Source: Corynebacterium sp.
Lineage (GTDB): Bacteria > Actinomycetota > Actinomycetes > Mycobacteriales > Mycobacteriaceae
DNA: 64,000 bases
Assembly: GCF_030530965.1 (NCBI RefSeq)
Contig: NZ_JAUMTY010000004.1
Coordinates: forward strand, 19,801 to 83,800
Reading direction: 5' to 3'
Shown piece by piece: positions 61,202-64,000 of the stretch (positions are counted from its first letter, which is position 1; every line of letters starts with the position of its first letter). Made by a program: the position numbers and the translations under genes. The notes beneath the pieces are model-generated. The model saw nothing but the letters and a program-made list of their open reading frames with translations, ran no database searches and was not told the DNA's origin.

Positions 61202-62104
61202 ATGAAGACTAGATTCGTTTTTCGCGAGGCATTTTCGGGCCTGACCCGTAACATGACGATGACTATCGCCATGATTATTACGACGGCGATCTCCTTGGCG
61301 TTGCTGGCCACCGGGTTCTTGGTGACCTCGGTGACGGCAAAAACCAAGGACATTTACCTGGATCGTGTCGAGGTCATGGTCCAGCTTGATGACAACATTT
61401 CGGCCAATGACAAGAACTGCTCCAGCACGGAATGTAAGGAAGTTCAGGACAAGCTGAAGTCCGACGATGGTGTGGAATCGGTGACATTCCGCAGCCGCGA
61501 GCAGTCCTACGAGCATTTCAAGGAATTGTTCCAGGACTCTGACCCCCGTCTCGTATCAGATACGAGTCCCGATGCTCTACCGGCTGCCTTACATGTGCGG
61601 TTGAAGGACCCGCTGAATACGAAGCCTCTTGACGGTGTGAAAGATATGCCGCAGGTCTCCGAGGTCGTTGATCAGGTTGATGACCTCCGTGGCGCCACGA
61701 ATAATCTCAATGCCATTAGAAATGCGACCTTCGTGGTGGCGTTTGTACAGGCCATTGCCGCGGTCTTCTTGATCGTGAACATGGTGCAGATTGCGGCTTA
61801 TTCCCGACGACAAGAAACGACGATTATGCGGATGGTGGGCGCTACGAGGTGGTTCACCCAAGCCCCGTTCGTCCTGGAAGCGGTGTTGGCATCGTTTGTC
61901 GGGTCGTTGGTGGCCATTGGTGGTCTTATCTTGGGCAAGGAATTTGTTCTCGATAAGACGCTCAAGAGCTTGTATGATTCCCGTTTGATTGCGCGGCTGA
62001 CTTTAGCCGATATTGGAATGGTGTCGCCCATCATCATTATTGTGGGCGTAGTGTTTGCGGCCATTACCGCGCAAGCGACATTGCGCTGGTACGTAAGGGA
62101 TTAG
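61202..62104 (+). CDS. ftsX: Cell division membrane protein FtsX
   Basis: The 300-aa permease-like protein has the FtsX topology: one N-terminal helix (MTMTIAMIITTAISLALLATGF), a ~110-residue extracellular domain (including a Cys pair, NCSSTECKEV, likely a disulfide) that contacts cell-wall hydrolase activators, and three C-terminal helices (FVVAFVQAIAAVFLIVNMVQI, VLEAVLASFVGSLVAIGGLI, MVSPIIIIVGVVFAAITA). The motif RRQETTIMRMVGATRWFTQAPFVLEA between helices is characteristic of MacB/FtsX. It is coupled to ftsE. Confidence 0.96.
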   Translation: MKTRFVFREAFSGLTRNMTMTIAMIITTAISLALLATGFLVTSVTAKTKDIYLDRVEVMVQLDDNISANDKNCSSTECKEVQDKLKSDDGVESVTFRSREQSYEHFKELFQDSDPRLVSDTSPDALPAALHVRLKDPLNTKPLDGVKDMPQVSEVVDQVDDLRGATNNLNAIRNATFVVAFVQAIAAVFLIVNMVQIAAYSRRQETTIMRMVGATRWFTQAPFVLEAVLASFVGSLVAIGGLILGKEFVLDKTLKSLYDSRLIARLTLADIGMVSPIIIIVGVVFAAITAQATLRWYVRD

Positions 62105-62147
62105 CGCACTGTCTCGATGATGGGAATGTAGTTGTGAGGAGTTCGAC

Positions 62148-62699
62148 GTGGCGAAAAAAGCGACATTAGTTGACCACGGGGCGGCTAAGGGTAAAAAGAA
62201 GGCCCAGTCGAAGGCGTCGAAAAAGAATGCGAACAAGCGGTTGGTTGTTGCCACTAACCGGCGGGCGCGTCACGATTACACCATCCTCGATACGTGGGAA
62301 GCTGGGATTCAGCTCGTCGGGACTGAGGTTAAGTCCCTCCGCGAGGGGAAAGCGTCGTTAATTGATTCATTCGCGACGATTGACGACGGCGAAGTGTGGT
62401 TGCGGCACCTCCACATTCCGGAGTACTCCAAGGGGCACTGGACGAACCATTCGCCCCGGCGAACGCGAAAGCTGCTGCTCCACCGCAACGAGATTGATTC
62501 CATCATGGGCAAAGTGCGCGACGGCAATAACACGCTGATTCCGTTGAGTCTGTATTTTTCCGACGGGAAATTGAAAGTGGAATTAGCTCTGGGCCGCGGT
62601 AAACAGGACTATGACCGTCGCCAAGATATCAAGCGCCGGACTGAGGAACGGGAAGCAACTCGTGCCCTCGGCAGGCGCGTGAAGGGTCTTACGGGATAG
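62148..62699 (+). CDS. smpB: SsrA-binding protein SmpB
   Basis: The 183-aa protein binds tmRNA for ribosome rescue. The OB-fold core runs VVATNRRARHDYTILDTWEA, GIQLVGTEVKSLREGKASL, DSFATIDDGEVWLRHLHIPE and the long C-terminal basic helix GKQDYDRRQDIKRRTEEREATRAL. An N-terminal extension of ~35 Lys/Ala-rich residues (KGKKKAQSKASKKNANKR) makes it ~20 residues longer than usual. The GTG start has GAGGA 7 nt upstream. The tmRNA gene itself is not in the window. Confidence 0.96.
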   Translation: MAKKATLVDHGAAKGKKKAQSKASKKNANKRLVVATNRRARHDYTILDTWEAGIQLVGTEVKSLREGKASLIDSFATIDDGEVWLRHLHIPEYSKGHWTNHSPRRTRKLLLHRNEIDSIMGKVRDGNNTLIPLSLYFSDGKLKVELALGRGKQDYDRRQDIKRRTEEREATRALGRRVKGLTG

Positions 62700-62786
62700 G
62701 GGCCGGTTTAGGGCTAGTAATTGCTGGCCAGATGTGATTGAGTATGAAAAATACTTAGCTGTACTGGCCTACTTGAGGGAGGAGCA

Positions 62787-63938
62787 ATGATGGGGGACTC
62801 AGATCTGTTCGCTCCCGAAGTCTGGACTGCCCACCATCCGACCCGTGGTGCCATCAAGTTAACCATCGCTACTCCCGAACATCTGCGTACTATCGACGCA
62901 GGTTGGCCGGAGATCATCCCCGACGACAAAGACGACGGGAAAGAGAAGGACGCCCCAAAGGATAAGGAAGAAGAGAAGCGGCGGGATCAAGTAAAAGTTG
63001 CCCAAGCGTTCGCGAAAACCGACCGCGAGTTTAAGACTTCGATGGCGCGGCGAATCAAATGGCTTACGAAGCGGGGGAGACTAGGGCGCAAAGCAGGAAG
63101 CTTTCTTGAACGATGGGAAGCGTCGCCATCTAAGGGATTACTTCTCGAGATTGAAGACGAACCCTATGCCCGTTTAGAGAAGCTTTCGAAATATGTATTG
63201 CCCGCCGAGAAGCCCCTCAAGCCCGGTGAATACACCAATAGTCGCTCTCCCCGAGATAAACCGCGTGTTCAGGTTGATGTGAACCCGTTGGGGGAGATCA
63301 TGTCAGCCTTCTACAAGGAGGACAAGGAGACGGTTTTAGCCCTCGAACCGCCTGAAGATTCCCGGTCAGCACGCCGTTTTACGGAGATGCAGGAATCGCC
63401 GTGGAAGGGATTTCTCTATCCCATGATCGCGGGCACATCGAAGGCTGGATGGGCGATCTTTGTCTTTATTGTTCTTCCGTTCCTCGGGCGAATAATGGAT
63501 TGGCTTCTCGGTCTATTGCCTGACTTCAATATCCCGTGGCCGTCCATACCGTTGCCGCACATTCCCTGGCCGTCGATATCATTGCCGCATATTCCGTGGC
63601 CACATATTTCATGGCCTCGCATTCCGTGGCCAGATTGGGATCTACCGTCAATCCCGCTTCCGCACATCACACTGCCGAACTGGGTTGTTTTCCTCATTGA
63701 CCATCCTAGGATGTGGGTTCCCATCGTTATCGGGCTCGTCGTCGGTGTGACGGCGTGGCGGAATCATAGGAAATCGGAACGCGCGAAGAACACGAAACGC
63801 AACTTCGCAGCAGCTCAGCCTGACACCACATCTTCTGACAACACGTCCCCTGTCAAGAAGTCCAAGGGGAGTGACATCGCCGTCGAAAATGATGAGCCGA
63901 GTTCCCAGCCCCTTGACTCATCCGAGAACCCGGAGTAA
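62787..63938 (+). CDS. Membrane protein with ten pentapeptide repeats (I-P-W/L-P-x), unknown function
   Basis: The 383-aa protein is not recognised. Its N-terminus (~residues 1-210) is polar, with a Lys/Glu/Asp run near residue 50 (DDKDDGKEKDAPKDKEEEKR) and positively charged helices after it. One transmembrane helix follows (~215-240, WAIFVFIVLPFLGRIMDWLL). Residues 249-298 are ten units of a five-residue pattern, I/W-x-W/L-P-x: IPWPSIPLPHIPWPSISLPH, IPWPHISWPRIPWPDWDLPS, IPLPHITLPN. A second helix (VPIVIGLVVGVTAW) and a hydrophilic Ser/Asp tail end it. GAGGGAGGAG gives a strong ribosome-binding site. It lies downstream of smpB and may be on its own transcript. Confidence 0.7.
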   Translation: MMGDSDLFAPEVWTAHHPTRGAIKLTIATPEHLRTIDAGWPEIIPDDKDDGKEKDAPKDKEEEKRRDQVKVAQAFAKTDREFKTSMARRIKWLTKRGRLGRKAGSFLERWEASPSKGLLLEIEDEPYARLEKLSKYVLPAEKPLKPGEYTNSRSPRDKPRVQVDVNPLGEIMSAFYKEDKETVLALEPPEDSRSARRFTEMQESPWKGFLYPMIAGTSKAGWAIFVFIVLPFLGRIMDWLLGLLPDFNIPWPSIPLPHIPWPSISLPHIPWPHISWPRIPWPDWDLPSIPLPHITLPNWVVFLIDHPRMWVPIVIGLVVGVTAWRNHRKSERAKNTKRNFAAAQPDTTSSDNTSPVKKSKGSDIAVENDEPSSQPLDSSENPE

Positions 63939-64000
63939 CTTCTAATCTCCACGTTTGTTTCGCATGCGTACCCGCAAACGTGTGATGAGGGGCCGATTTT
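63939..64000 (+). other. Window end, no gene seen
   Basis: The last 62 nt after the repeat protein carry no recognisable feature. Confidence 0.4.

Noticed and set aside
62700..64000. tmRNA gene (ssrA) after smpB
   Set aside because: No tRNA-like half or tag-coding open frame is visible in the remaining sequence; the space is taken by the repeat membrane protein.

Overview
The window is core chromosome of a Corynebacterium-type actinobacterium. Evidence: the gene order matches the Corynebacterium/Mycobacterium backbone (hpf-secA1; aroA-rsgA ... sigH-rshA-whcE; Rv3217c/Rv3212-like genes-rhlE; DUF3107-DUF3152-TIGR02569-adnA-adnB-K+ channel-uvrD2; the Rv3195/Rv3194c/Rv3193c-like trio; prfB-ftsE-ftsX-smpB), the base composition is moderately GC-rich, the anti-sigma and WhiB proteins are of actinobacterial type, and many genes look leaderless. 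The species is not certain. Gene fusions (BluB-CobT, inositol-phosphatase-HisN) and the loss of several genes usual at these loci suggest a divergent, streamlined lineage; a C. kroppenstedtii-like organism is only a guess. No prophage, insertion sequence, CRISPR array or classical defence island is visible.

Layout. 1-5.2 kb: end of hpf, secA1, an Rv3235-family gene, and a small HAD-like protein with a DUF6912 protein. 5.1-11.4 kb (minus strand): ybaK, aroA, rsgA and two tandem ClC transporters, tightly packed and partly overlapping. 11.6-14.3 kb: the thiol-stress sigma factor sigH with a variant anti-sigma factor, then about 1.4 kb of decayed or lineage-specific DNA (a broken methyltransferase, a 57-aa membrane protein, two strong terminators), the 24-codon ribosomal protein bL37 gene, and whcE/whiB1. 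14.9-21.1 kb: a small membrane protein, an Rv3212-like protein, the DEAD-box helicase RhlE, DUF3107, a DUF3152 secreted metalloprotease-like protein and TIGR02569. 21.2-31.9 kb: the end-resecting motor-nuclease AdnA/AdnB, a TrkA-N potassium channel and UvrD2. 32-38.4 kb: a Cys-rich TOMM-cyclodehydratase-like orphan, a YgjP-type metallopeptidase, a BluB-CobT fusion for the lower ligand of cobamides, and a divergent pair of a DUF2342-type protein and a PDZ-Lon protease. 38.5-46 kb: a degenerate ABC ATPase with a YhgE/Pip membrane partner behind a structured leader, a PPA1309-family gene, UPF0182 and initiator tRNA-Met. 46-52 kb (minus): a complete peptide/nickel-type ABC importer. 52-57.5 kb: an SDR, a large OafA-like acyltransferase with an SGNH domain and a disordered N-terminus, and a secreted trypsin-like protein. 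57.5-64 kb: the ImpA-HisN fusion, prfB, ftsE, ftsX, smpB and a membrane protein with ten pentapeptide repeats.

The main candidates for undescribed biology are: the pentapeptide-repeat membrane protein (62787-63938); an array of CCCGCA(C/G)TTTT boxes, two on one strand and three on the other around a palindrome, next to the initiator tRNA (46130-46290); the stem-loop leader with GAACCCG repeats ahead of the degenerate ABC/YhgE operon (38483-38555); the redox-switch-deficient RshA; and the two gene fusions. About ten genes share a TAnnnT box 6-8 nt before a start codon that mostly lacks a Shine-Dalgarno sequence, which points to widespread leaderless transcription.
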